A stretch of 64,000 bases of DNA from Streptomyces ardesiacus. Lineage in GTDB: Bacteria; Actinomycetota; Actinomycetes; Streptomycetales; Streptomycetaceae. Positions within the stretch are counted from its first letter, which is position 1, and the number at the start of each line of letters is the position of its first letter. Both the position numbers and the translations under genes were made by a program. This document shows positions 53,851 to 61,598 of the stretch, in pieces. The DNA is taken from the NCBI RefSeq assembly GCF_003112575.1, contig NZ_BEWC01000005.1:62001-126000 (forward strand), read 5' to 3'. Under the pieces are notes generated by a model, which saw only the letters and a list, made by a program, of their open reading frames with translations, did not search any database and was not told where the DNA came from.

Positions 53851-54857
53851 GACGCCGCCTCCGCTCCGCGCACGATCCGCGTCACCCACCAGACGCCCAG
53901 GCCCTCCAGCACCCCGCCGGCCAGCAGGCAGCCCAGTCCGGCTCCGGTGTGCAGCAGCACGCCCAAGGGGTCGGACCCGAGGGCCACACCGAGCAGCAGG
54001 CCGAGGACCGGGAGACCGGCGAGCATCACGGCCGTGGCCCGCGCGCCCGCCAGCTGGGCCCGCAGGTCGCTGCGCTGGTCCCGCTCGGCGCGCAGCGCGC
54101 CCTCCAGCCGGTCGAGGCCGGCGGCGAGCCCCGCGCCCTGGTCGACCGCGACCCGCCAGCAGGCCGCCAGACCTCGCAGCCCTTCGGCACCGGGCTGCCC
54201 GGCAGCCGCCGCGAGCGCCCCGGGGACGTCCCCTCCGAACCGCGCCGCCGCCAGCACCGCCGCCTGCGCGTCACCGAGCCCGCCGGAGCCGTGCACCGTG
54301 GGATCGCGCACCGCGTACAGCAGCGCCTCGCCCGGCTGCCGCCCCGACCGCACCTCCCCGGCGAGCGTCCCGCACAGCGCGATCACCGCGTCCTGTCGGC
54401 GTTCCCGGGCCCGCCGTGCCCGGCCGGCCAGACGTACCCGCCGCAGCACCGGTACTCCGGCCGCTCCAGCGACGACCGGCAGTACCGAGTCACCCAGGAG
54501 CGCCAGCACCAGCCCGGCGGCCAGGGAGGCCCACTCGGGCCGCAGCCGACCACGGACGCGCCGCACCCCGTCGGTCACCCGCCGCGCCGGGGACGGCGGC
54601 CCCGTACCGCGCGCCCCGCCGGCCCCACCGATCTCGCCGGCCCCGCCGGCCCCACCGATCTCGCCGGCCCCGCCGGCCCCGGCCACCCGACCGGCCCGGC
54701 CCTCGGCGAGCACCAGCCGCGCCCGCCGTACCCCGGAGTGCCACCCGCCGGCCAGCCACGCGGCCGCTCCCAGGCACACCAGTGCCACACCCGTCGACAC
54801 CCCGCCCGTCCCCGTCATGTCCGCTCCCGTCATGCCCGCCTCCGTCACGCTCGTCAT
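53847..54857 (-). CDS. Type II secretion F-domain protein (TadB-like)
   Basis: 336 residues. Helices are near residues 21-40, 110-135 and 275-325. The F domain is RRQDAVIALCGTLAGEVRSGRQPGEALLYAV and GLAAGLDRLEGALRAERDQRS-type sequence (middle third). A Gly/Ala linker holds a 27-bp tandem duplication encoding GAGEIGGAG twice (about 54618-54675). It starts in the tadA stop (ATGA) and is stop-start overlapped with tadC. Confidence 0.9.
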   Translation of the reverse strand: MTSVTEAGMTGADMTGTGGVSTGVALVCLGAAAWLAGGWHSGVRRARLVLAEGRAGRVAGAGGAGEIGGAGGAGEIGGAGGARGTGPPSPARRVTDGVRRVRGRLRPEWASLAAGLVLALLGDSVLPVVAGAAGVPVLRRVRLAGRARRARERRQDAVIALCGTLAGEVRSGRQPGEALLYAVRDPTVHGSGGLGDAQAAVLAAARFGGDVPGALAAAAGQPGAEGLRGLAACWRVAVDQGAGLAAGLDRLEGALRAERDQRSDLRAQLAGARATAVMLAGLPVLGLLLGVALGSDPLGVLLHTGAGLGCLLAGGVLEGLGVWWVTRIVRGAEAAS

Positions 54858-56443
54858 CCCCGCGCCTCCCGCCCGGAGGCCGCCCGTTCCTCGAGCCCCG
54901 CACCGCGCAGCAGCTCCCGCAGCCGCTGCCAGCCGCGTTCAGCCACGAAGGAATCCGCTCCCCAGCGCAGCGCCGGAACCGTCCGCACCAGCCCCGACGG
55001 GTCGCGTTCCAGTACGTGCACCTCGGCGATCCGGCGGCGGCCCGCGCGGTCACGGACCAGGTGGAGGACGACCGAGAGGGCCGCCGCCAGCTGGCTGTGC
55101 AGGGCCGCGCGGTCCAGGCCCGCGGCCGTGCCGAGCGCCTCCAGCCGCGCCGGGACGTCGGCCGCGGCGTTGGCGTGCACGGTCCCGCACCCGCTGTGGC
55201 CCGTGTTCAACGCGGCGAGCAGGTGGGCCACTTCGGGTCCGCGCACCTCGCCCACCACCAGCCGGTCCGGGCGCATGCGCAGTGCCTGCCGGACCAGGTC
55301 CTCCAGGGTGACCAGGCCCGCGCCCTCCTGATTGGCCGGCCGGGTCTCCAGGCGGACGACGTGCGCGTGGTCGGGCCGAAGCTCCGCGGAGTCCTCGGCC
55401 AGCACGATGCGCTCGTCCGGTCCGACGAGCCCGAGCAGGGCGCTGAGCAGCGTCGTCTTGCCGCTGCCCGTGCCCCCGCTGACGAGGAAGGACAGCCGTG
55501 CCCGCACCAGGGCGCGCAGCACGCGGTCACCGCCGGGCGGCGCGGTGCCCGCCGTCGCCAGCTCGTCGAGCGTGAAGGCGCGCGGCCGCACCACCCGCAG
55601 CGACAGGCAGGTGCAGTCGACGGCGACGGGGGGCAGCACCGCGTGCAGCCGGGTGCCGTCGGGCAGCCTGGCGTCCACCCAGGGCCGGGCGTCGTCGAGT
55701 CGGCGCCCGGCGACGGTGGCGAGGCGCTGCGCGAGCCGCCGTACCGCGGCGGCGTCCGGGAAGACGACCGGAGTCAGCTCCAGGCCGCCGCCGCGGTCCA
55801 CCCACACCCGGTCCGGGGCGGACACCAGCACGTCCGTCACCGACGGGTCGGCGAGCAGCGACTCGAGGGGTCCACTGCCGACGAGTTCCGACCTGAGCTG
55901 TTCGGCGGCACCGAGGATCTCGGCGTCCCCGAGGACCCTCCCCTGCTCCCGCAGGGCCTGCGCCACACGCGCGGGTGTCGGCTCCGCACCGCTCTCGGCG
56001 AGCCGACGCCGCACACCGTCGAGCATCCCGGGCGCGGCGAACACGCCCGGCGCGGGGCCTGGACCTCTCCGCGAGACGGTCGTGGCCGTCGCCGAGGGCG
56101 GCGCGGGAGCTCGTCCCGGCCCCCTTCCCCGTCCGGAAACCGTCCCCGGCAGTCCAGCGGGCGACGGTCCCGCCGACGCCCCGGGGATGCGCTGTGCGGC
56201 CCCGTCGGCAGACGCTCCTCCGGACTGCCGGGAAGCCCAGCCCGGTGCCGTCCGGGCCGTGGGCTCCTCGCACGCCACCGGCGCAGACAGCCCGCCGGAC
56301 GCCCCGGGACCTCTCCCGCCCGTGTCCTTCTCCGCGGCAGCCCGCGCGGGCCACCCCGACGCCCCGCCCCGCATCCCCGCATCCGTCATGTCCACTCCGA
56401 CCTGCCTCCCACCTCTCGCGACCACCCCGGTCATCTCCCTCAT
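54854..56443 (-). CDS. TadA/CpaF-type secretion ATPase
   Basis: 529 residues. The first ~130 residues are a Gly/Ala/Pro-rich extension. The GspE-like core has DPSVTDVLVSAPDRVWVDRGG, Walker A SGGTGSGKTT near residue 320, the Asp box in VLAEDSAEL, Walker B RPDRLVVGEVRGPEV, and GCGTVHANAA. It powers assembly or secretion at the Tad platform. The ATG at 56443 overlaps the ssd stop and has GGGAG at 6 bases; ATG 56389 is a second possibility. Confidence 0.92.
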   Translation of the reverse strand: MREMTGVVARGGRQVGVDMTDAGMRGGASGWPARAAAEKDTGGRGPGASGGLSAPVACEEPTARTAPGWASRQSGGASADGAAQRIPGASAGPSPAGLPGTVSGRGRGPGRAPAPPSATATTVSRRGPGPAPGVFAAPGMLDGVRRRLAESGAEPTPARVAQALREQGRVLGDAEILGAAEQLRSELVGSGPLESLLADPSVTDVLVSAPDRVWVDRGGGLELTPVVFPDAAAVRRLAQRLATVAGRRLDDARPWVDARLPDGTRLHAVLPPVAVDCTCLSLRVVRPRAFTLDELATAGTAPPGGDRVLRALVRARLSFLVSGGTGSGKTTLLSALLGLVGPDERIVLAEDSAELRPDHAHVVRLETRPANQEGAGLVTLEDLVRQALRMRPDRLVVGEVRGPEVAHLLAALNTGHSGCGTVHANAAADVPARLEALGTAAGLDRAALHSQLAAALSVVLHLVRDRAGRRRIAEVHVLERDPSGLVRTVPALRWGADSFVAERGWQRLRELLRGAGLEERAASGREARG

Positions 56444-57630
56444 CCGGCACTCCCGCCCCGCCCCTCCGAGTCCGCCAGCGCCCTTTCCCAGAACCCCCGG
56501 CAAAAGCGCGCCAGTGGGCCCCGGGAGGGCGTGCCCGGAGGCCGTCTGCTCTCCGTGGCGCGCAACAGCCCGGACTCGACCGGGACTTCGCCAACCAGGG
56601 GGAGGCCGAGCAGCCGGGCCACTTCCCGGTCGTCCAGTCCGGAGGTGTACGGTCCGCGCACCGCCACCCGGAGGTCGCCCAGGACCATGCCGACCGCGGC
56701 AGCCACCCGCCCCGCCGCCGCGACGGCCCGCAGGTCCGCGGGGACGACGAGGATGCCGACGTCGAGCTGGGCGAGGATCTCGGCGACGCCGTCGTCGATC
56801 CGGCGGGGCAGGTCCACGACGACCGTGCCGCCCCTGCGCCGGGCCGCCGCGAGCACCGCGCGTACGGCCTGGGGCGGTACCGCGACGCAGTCCCCGCGGT
56901 CCCAGCTCAGCACCCGCAGCGAGTGCAGCTCGGGCAGCGACTCCTCCAGGGCGCCGCCGCCGACCCGCCCGCGAGAGGCCGCGAACGCCGGCCATCTCAG
57001 CCCGTCGGCCGTCTCCCCGCCGAGGAGGACGTCGAGGCCGCCGCCCATCGGATCGGCGTCCACCAGCAGACTGCGCAGTCCCTCCCGCGCGGAGGTGACG
57101 GCGAGGGCGCAGGCCAGCGTGGACGCCCCGGCGCCGCCCCGGCCGCCGATGACGCCGACGGTGAGGGCTGGACGGCCGACGCCCTCGACGACGTCCGCGA
57201 TCCGGTCGACGAGCCACTGCTCGCCGTCGGGCAGCATCAGGACGTGGTCGGCGCCGATCTCGACCGCCCGCTGCCAGACCCCCGAGTCGTCCTGGTCACG
57301 CCCCACCAGGACCACTCCGCGCCTGCGGACGGCTCCGCGCACACGCCGCGCCGCGTCATCCCCGACGAGGACCAAGGGCGCGGCCTCCCAGCCGGCGGGC
57401 CGTGCGGACCCGGGCGGGGACAGGTTCGCCGAGGAGGTCGTCGCCGTGAGCGCCGACGGCGTCGACGGCGGCGACGCGGGTACCGAGTGGTGCACTTCCG
57501 GTGTGGCGCCCGCGGCCGCGCACAGGCGCAGCAGGTCGTCGAGGAGGTCCGGATCCTCGGTGACGATCAAGGGCCCGCTCTGCCGCCCTCCGGCGGCGGG
57601 CGGCGGGTCGTGCGTGATGGTTCCGGTCAT
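56440..57630 (-). CDS. Ssd/CpaE-like MinD-superfamily protein, first gene of Tad operon
   Basis: 396 residues. An N-terminal receiver-like region (residues ~20-140, LIVTEDPDLLDDLLRLCAAAGA and GADHVLMLPDGEQWLVDRI) precedes a P-loop domain with GGRGGAGAST near 162-171, where the Walker lysine is replaced by Ala. SLLVDADPMGGGLDVLLGG follows. The septum-site-determining (Ssd) subgroup in actinobacteria has this degenerate loop. In Caulobacter CpaE localises the pilus machine to the pole. The ATG at 57630 follows GGGGGA. Confidence 0.9.
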   Translation of the reverse strand: MTGTITHDPPPAAGGRQSGPLIVTEDPDLLDDLLRLCAAAGATPEVHHSVPASPPSTPSALTATTSSANLSPPGSARPAGWEAAPLVLVGDDAARRVRGAVRRRGVVLVGRDQDDSGVWQRAVEIGADHVLMLPDGEQWLVDRIADVVEGVGRPALTVGVIGGRGGAGASTLACALAVTSAREGLRSLLVDADPMGGGLDVLLGGETADGLRWPAFAASRGRVGGGALEESLPELHSLRVLSWDRGDCVAVPPQAVRAVLAAARRRGGTVVVDLPRRIDDGVAEILAQLDVGILVVPADLRAVAAAGRVAAAVGMVLGDLRVAVRGPYTSGLDDREVARLLGLPLVGEVPVESGLLRATESRRPPGTPSRGPLARFCRGFWERALADSEGRGGSAG

Positions 57631-58151
57631 GGTCCGGCTTCCCCCTTCGGCTTCCACACGGCTCCGGCGGTCGCGCCGGCCGTCCGCGGCGTCTCGCGGC
57701 GCCGTGTGCCGCCGTGTGCCGCAGGCCGTGCGTCGTGGTGTCGTGTCGCCGTGTCGTGTCTCGTGGCGTCTGTGACGTTCGTCGTCTCTCGCGCAGCCGT
57801 GCGGCCCCGCGATTCGCAGCCGCGTGAGGAACCGGAAACCGGTCCCGCACGAGCGGCCGACATCACACGTCCGGCAAACAGATCCGGCCGGAGAACTCGG
57901 CGCGGCCCGAACGCATGGGAATCACGGTGCACCGGTCCGGAAAATCGTGTGGATCTTGGTCAAAATCTGTGGACAACTCGATGGCTGTGAATATCGACTC
58001 ACTCGAACCGGTGAGCCGCGCCTCTCCCCGTTCCATCCCGCGTACGAGTCCCGCAGAGGAGTCCGACAACTACACTCGGTAGCCAAACGTCTCCGCGACA
58101 AGACCCAGGCCCCGCGCGCAACGGCACTGGGCCCGGATCAGGGGAAGAACG
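57631..58151. other. 521-bp upstream region of the Tad operon
   Basis: No credible gene is seen. 57660-57800 is a short-repeat stretch rich in GTCGTGTC-like units. An AT-richer part at 57940-58000 contains a consensus Streptomyces DnaA box. The Tad operon promoter must be here; no clear hexamers. Confidence 0.45.
57968..57976 (-). promoter_or_regulatory. Single consensus DnaA box
   Basis: TTGTCCACA on the minus strand equals the Streptomyces DnaA box consensus. A near match (TGTGGATCT) lies about 20 bp to the left. One box in an upstream region suggests at most a regulatory or titration role. Confidence 0.5.
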
Positions 58152-58241
58152 AAAAAACCCACCCGGACATGCGACGACCCCCGCCGGGGGGGAGAGCGGG
58201 GGTCGTCTCCACGGCCGACTCGGGGGGGGGGAGGAGTCGGA
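58152..58241 (-). ncRNA. 6C small RNA
   Basis: Read leftward, two stem-loops follow each other. Stem 1 is CCGACTC with GAGTCGG (58240-58234 and 58221-58215) and carries a loop with about ten consecutive C. Stem 2 is GACGACCCCCGC with its 12-base complement (58207-58196 and 58184-58173); its loop contains CCCCCC. A TTTTTT run follows at 58157-58152. Two hairpins each with six or more loop cytosines define the actinobacterial 6C RNA, reported in S. coelicolor in the SCO3558-SCO3559 interval, which fits the position. TGCTAA at 58251-58246 is a possible -10. Confidence 0.88.
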
Positions 58242-58356
58242 CCGGGTTAGCACGGTCGCGAACGATCCGTGACTTCCATGGTGTACCCGAGAGCCTTCTC
58301 AGGCAAACCCACGCGCCCCACCTTACGCCGAATGGGCTGCGCCTATGCTCGGGCTT

Positions 58357-59202
58357 GTGGAAAACCACTCCTTGCCGCACTCCGCGCGCCACTCCATGCC
58401 CCGCACGGCAGCCTTCTTCGACCTGGACAAGACGGTCATTGCGAAGTCGAGCACGCTCACGTTCAGCAAGTCGTTCTACCAAGGCGGGCTGATCAACCGC
58501 AGGGCTGTGTTGCGTACCGCATATGCCCAGTTCGTCTTCCTCGCCGGCGGAGCCGACCACGACCAGATGGAACGGATGCGGGAGTACCTCTCCGCGCTGT
58601 GCCGCGGGTGGAACGTCCAGTTGGTCAAGGAACTGGTCGCCGAGACCCTGCACGACCTGATCGACCCGATCATCTACGACGAGGCGGCCTCCCTCATCGA
58701 GGAGCACCACACGGCCGGCCGCGACGTCGTGATCGTGTCCACGTCGGGCGCCGAGGTCGTCGAGCCGATCGGTGAACTGCTCGGCGCGGACCGCGTGGTG
58801 GCGACCCGCATGGTCGTGGGTGACGACGGCTGCTTCACCGGAGAGGTGGAGTACTACGCGTACGGCCCGACCAAGGCGGAGGCGATCCGGGAACTGGCCG
58901 CCTCCGAGGGATACGACCTGGCCCGCTGCTACGCCTACAGCGACTCGGCGACCGACCTGCCGATGCTGGAGGCCGTCGGCCGTCCGCACGCGGTCAACCC
59001 CGACCGGGCGCTGCGCCGGGAGGCTCTCACGCGCGAGTGGCCGATTCTCGACTTCCACCGGCCGGTGCGGCTCAAGCAGCGGCTCGGCGGATTCTCCGCC
59101 CCCCCGCGGCCCGCGCTCGTCGCCGCCGCCGCGATAGGCGCCGCGGCGGCCACCGCAGGCCTCGTCTGGTACGCGAGCCGGCGCCGGTCCGCGGCCGCGT
59201 GA
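58357..59202 (+). CDS. HAD-IB phosphatase (SerB-like) with C-terminal membrane anchor
   Basis: 281 residues. The catalytic motif FFDLDKTV has Asp22 and Asp24. Motif II is VIVSTSGAEVV, and motif III is YAYSDSATDLPMLEAVG. The IB-type cap domain is in residues ~40-120. The family includes phosphoserine phosphatase and SAM-linked acyl-phosphate enzymes. A final hydrophobic segment (ALVAAAAIGAAAATAGLVWY) followed by RRR anchors it in the membrane, with the catalytic part in the cytosol. The GTG at 58357 is seven bases after TATGCT (58344-58349), so it may be leaderless; ATG 58345 is inside that -10. Confidence 0.9.
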   Translation: MENHSLPHSARHSMPRTAAFFDLDKTVIAKSSTLTFSKSFYQGGLINRRAVLRTAYAQFVFLAGGADHDQMERMREYLSALCRGWNVQLVKELVAETLHDLIDPIIYDEAASLIEEHHTAGRDVVIVSTSGAEVVEPIGELLGADRVVATRMVVGDDGCFTGEVEYYAYGPTKAEAIRELAASEGYDLARCYAYSDSATDLPMLEAVGRPHAVNPDRALRREALTREWPILDFHRPVRLKQRLGGFSAPPRPALVAAAAIGAAAATAGLVWYASRRRSAAA

Positions 59203-59211
59203 CCGGCCCGC

Positions 59212-59265
59212 ATGGCCCACACGGCCCACACGGCCCACACGGCCCACACGGCCGACACGGCCCGC
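59212..59265. repeat. 9-bp minisatellite, six units
   Basis: Units read ATGGCCCAC, ACGGCCCAC (three times), ACGGCCGAC and ACGGCCCGC. It starts 10 bp after the phosphatase stop. A tract of this kind can vary by replication slippage. In frame it would read as alternating Ala-His-Thr, but no start signal supports translation. Confidence 0.92.
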
Positions 59266-59555
59266 TGCACCCTTTCACCCGCGTTCACCCGCGCATGGGG
59301 CAAAAGTAAAGAAGTGCGACGAAGTCTTCCGCTTGCTCGGGCCCAGGAGTACAAAGGACTCAACGGCCCGCGAGACCAAGGACATCCGAAAGGATCACCT
59401 TAAACACGCATCTGGCCCCACGGACCGAGCACGGACACCGGGCACCCACGCGACGTCGACCCGTCGATTACGGGCCAGCCACACCAGGTGACGGGCGAAG
59501 TTCCCGACCTGATGGGCACATACCGAGGACGCTTGGTAACCCGGCGGTCGTGCCA

Positions 59556-59583
59556 GCGGCGGTACGAGTATTCGTACCGCCGC
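59556..59583. terminator. 12-bp perfect hairpin downstream of the Fic-like gene
   Basis: GCGGCGGTACGA (59556-59567) pairs perfectly with 59572-59583 around GTAT. A second, 18-bp uninterrupted palindrome (GCCTCGCG centre) follows at 59590-59607. Together they lie 43 bp past the Fic-like stop (leftward), likely as a terminator. Confidence 0.72.
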
Positions 59584-59650
59584 ATTTCTGCCTCGCGCGC
59601 GCGAGGCACGCCGAAACCTGGGAGAGCGGACCGGGACGCCCCGGCGTGCC

Positions 59651-60475
59651 CTACGCCGCCCCGCGCTGGAGTGCCTCGCACACGGCCGTCGACTCACGGG
59701 CGCCCAGCGCGACCGCCTTGCCGCAGTGGGCGATCCACGCGGCCATGCCTTCCGGAGTCCCGGAGACGTAGCCGTCGAGCGCCGCGAGATAGGCCGCGCG
59801 CCCCAGCTCGGCGTGCCCGACCTCGGCCGGGCAGACCGACTTGGGGTCCAGGCCGCTGCCGACCAGGACGATGCGCTCGGCCGCGCGCGCGACCAGCCCG
59901 TTGTGCGAGGTGAACGGGCGCAGCGCCAGGAGTTCCCCGTGCACCACTGCGGCCGTCACCAGCGCGGGCGCGGAACCGCCCGCGGTGATCAGCGCGGCCA
60001 GGCCGTCCAGGCGGCCGTGCGCCTCCTCGGCGTCGGGCAGCGGCAGCTCGACGAGCGGTTCGTCCACCGGCTCGCTCTTCTGGCGGGGCCGCCCCACCTC
60101 GTCGGCCTGGGTCGCGGCCGCCACCAGGTGCAGCCGGGCCAGCACCCGCAGCGGCGACTGACGCCAGATGGACAGCAACTGCCCCGCCTCGGCGGTGAGC
60201 CGGAGCGCGGCGCCCACCGCGCGCGCCTCGTCGTCCCCGCTGAAGTCGCTGCGCCGGCGCACCTCCTCCAGGGCCCAGTCCGCTCCGGACAGCGCCGCCG
60301 AGCCCCGGGCGCCGCGCAGCGCCGCCTCGGAGGTGATCTCGTTGCTGCGGCGCCTCATGATCCGGTGGCCGTAGACCCGGTCGACGGCCTTGCGGACGGA
60401 CTCCACGGACTCGGCCACCCCGGGCAGGGCACCCAGGGTCGCGAGCGGATCGGCGTTCGCGCCTGTCGTACTCAT
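59651..60475 (-). CDS. Fic/DOC-like protein of unknown activity
   Basis: 274 residues. The central segment LVTAAVVHGELLALRPFTSHNGLVARAAERIVL resembles the Fic active-site helix-loop, in which HPFxxGNGRxxR becomes RPFTSHNGLVARA (near residue 190-203), so the catalytic histidine is replaced by arginine and AMPylation activity is doubtful. N-terminal helices (residues ~20-80) contain an RRRSNE motif. The ATG at 60475 lies seven bases after TAGGGT (minus 60488-60483), suggesting a leaderless transcript. It is divergent from the ATPase gene, 111 bp apart. Confidence 0.8.
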   Translation of the reverse strand: MSTTGANADPLATLGALPGVAESVESVRKAVDRVYGHRIMRRRSNEITSEAALRGARGSAALSGADWALEEVRRRSDFSGDDEARAVGAALRLTAEAGQLLSIWRQSPLRVLARLHLVAAATQADEVGRPRQKSEPVDEPLVELPLPDAEEAHGRLDGLAALITAGGSAPALVTAAVVHGELLALRPFTSHNGLVARAAERIVLVGSGLDPKSVCPAEVGHAELGRAAYLAALDGYVSGTPEGMAAWIAHCGKAVALGARESTAVCEALQRGAA

Positions 60476-60586
60476 GGGTAAGACCCTACGCACACCCGCA
60501 CCGCACCCCACGAATGAGTGGTCTTCTTCACCCCGCACCGTGCCCGGTCGCCACGCACCGCCATCAGGCCACTACCGTTGGTGAAC

Positions 60587-61567
60587 ATGAAAATTGCTTT
60601 CGTCGGGAAGGGCGGCAGCGGCAAGACGACCCTGTCCTCCCTGTTCGTCCGCCACCTCGCCGCCACCGGCGCACCCGTCGTCGCGATCGACGCCGACATC
60701 AACCAGCACCTCGGGGCCGCGCTGGGCCTCGACGACGCGGAGGCGGCCGCGCTGCCCGCCCTGGGCGAGCACCTCGCGCTGATCAAGGACCATCTGCGCG
60801 GCACCAACCCGCGCATCGCCTCCGCCGAGAAGATGATCAAGACGACGCCGCCGGGAGAGGGTTCGCGCCTGCTGCGGGTGCGCGAGGACAATCCGGTCTA
60901 CGACGCCTGCGCCCGGCCGGTGGAACTCGACGGCGGGACCGTCCGTTTGATGGTCACCGGGCCCTTCACGGACGCCGACCTGGGGGTCGCCTGCTACCAC
61001 TCCAAGACCGGAGCGGTGGAACTGTGCCTGAATCACCTGGTCGACGGCCGTGACGAGTACGTCGTGGTGGACATGACCGCCGGCTCGGACTCGTTCGCCT
61101 CCGGCATGTTCACCCGCTTCGACCTCACGTTCCTCGTCGCCGAGCCGACCCGGAAGGGGGTCTCCGTCTACCGCCAGTACAAGGAGTACGCGCGCGACTT
61201 CGGCGTCACCCTGAAGGTCGTCGGCAACAAGGTGCAGGGCCAGGACGACCTCGACTTCCTGCGCGACCAGGTCGGCGAGGACTTGCTGGTCACCGTCGGG
61301 CACTCGGACTGGGTGCGTGCCATGGAGAAGGGCCGCCCGCCCCGGTTCGACCTCCTGGAGGAGGCCAACGACCGGGCGCTGCGCACGCTGCACACGGCCG
61401 TCGACGCGACGTACGAGTTGCGGGACTGGGCGCGGTACACGGAGCAGATGGTCCACTTCCACCTGAAGAACGCCCGCAGTTGGGGCAACGAGCGCACCGG
61501 GGACGACCTGGCGGCGCAGGTCGACCCCGGTTTCGTGCTCGGCGAGGAGATCACCGCCCCCGCGTGA
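60587..61567 (+). CDS. MinD/CooC-type P-loop ATPase
   Basis: 326 residues. The N-terminal deviant Walker A is GKGGSGKTT (residues 7-15) with Lys8. ADINQHLGAALG is the A' region with the activating Asp; VVDMTAGSD is Walker B. The C-terminus contains VSVYRQYKEYARDFGVTLKVVGNKV. CooC-like proteins deliver nickel to carbon monoxide dehydrogenase; ParA/MinD relatives position complexes. No partner is in the window. The ATG at 60587 has no Shine-Dalgarno sequence; TACCGT at 60573-60578 could be the -10 of a leaderless message. Confidence 0.88.
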   Translation: MKIAFVGKGGSGKTTLSSLFVRHLAATGAPVVAIDADINQHLGAALGLDDAEAAALPALGEHLALIKDHLRGTNPRIASAEKMIKTTPPGEGSRLLRVREDNPVYDACARPVELDGGTVRLMVTGPFTDADLGVACYHSKTGAVELCLNHLVDGRDEYVVVDMTAGSDSFASGMFTRFDLTFLVAEPTRKGVSVYRQYKEYARDFGVTLKVVGNKVQGQDDLDFLRDQVGEDLLVTVGHSDWVRAMEKGRPPRFDLLEEANDRALRTLHTAVDATYELRDWARYTEQMVHFHLKNARSWGNERTGDDLAAQVDPGFVLGEEITAPA

Positions 61568-61598
61568 CCGCCCCGCGCCACCCGGGGGCGGGGCGGTG

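Larger units (their letters stand above)
59203..59650. other. 448-bp gap with minisatellite and twin palindromes
   Basis: The gap holds the 9-bp minisatellite (59212-59265), an unremarkable A/C-rich middle part, and two adjacent palindromes (59556-59583, 59590-59607) downstream of the Fic-like gene stop. No coding frame has support. Confidence 0.65.

Noticed and set aside
52676..57775. A 1699-codon open frame on the + strand opposite the Tad operon
   Set aside because: It is a low-complexity Arg/Pro/Ala/Ser translation on the antisense of well-supported genes; long antisense frames are routine at this GC content.
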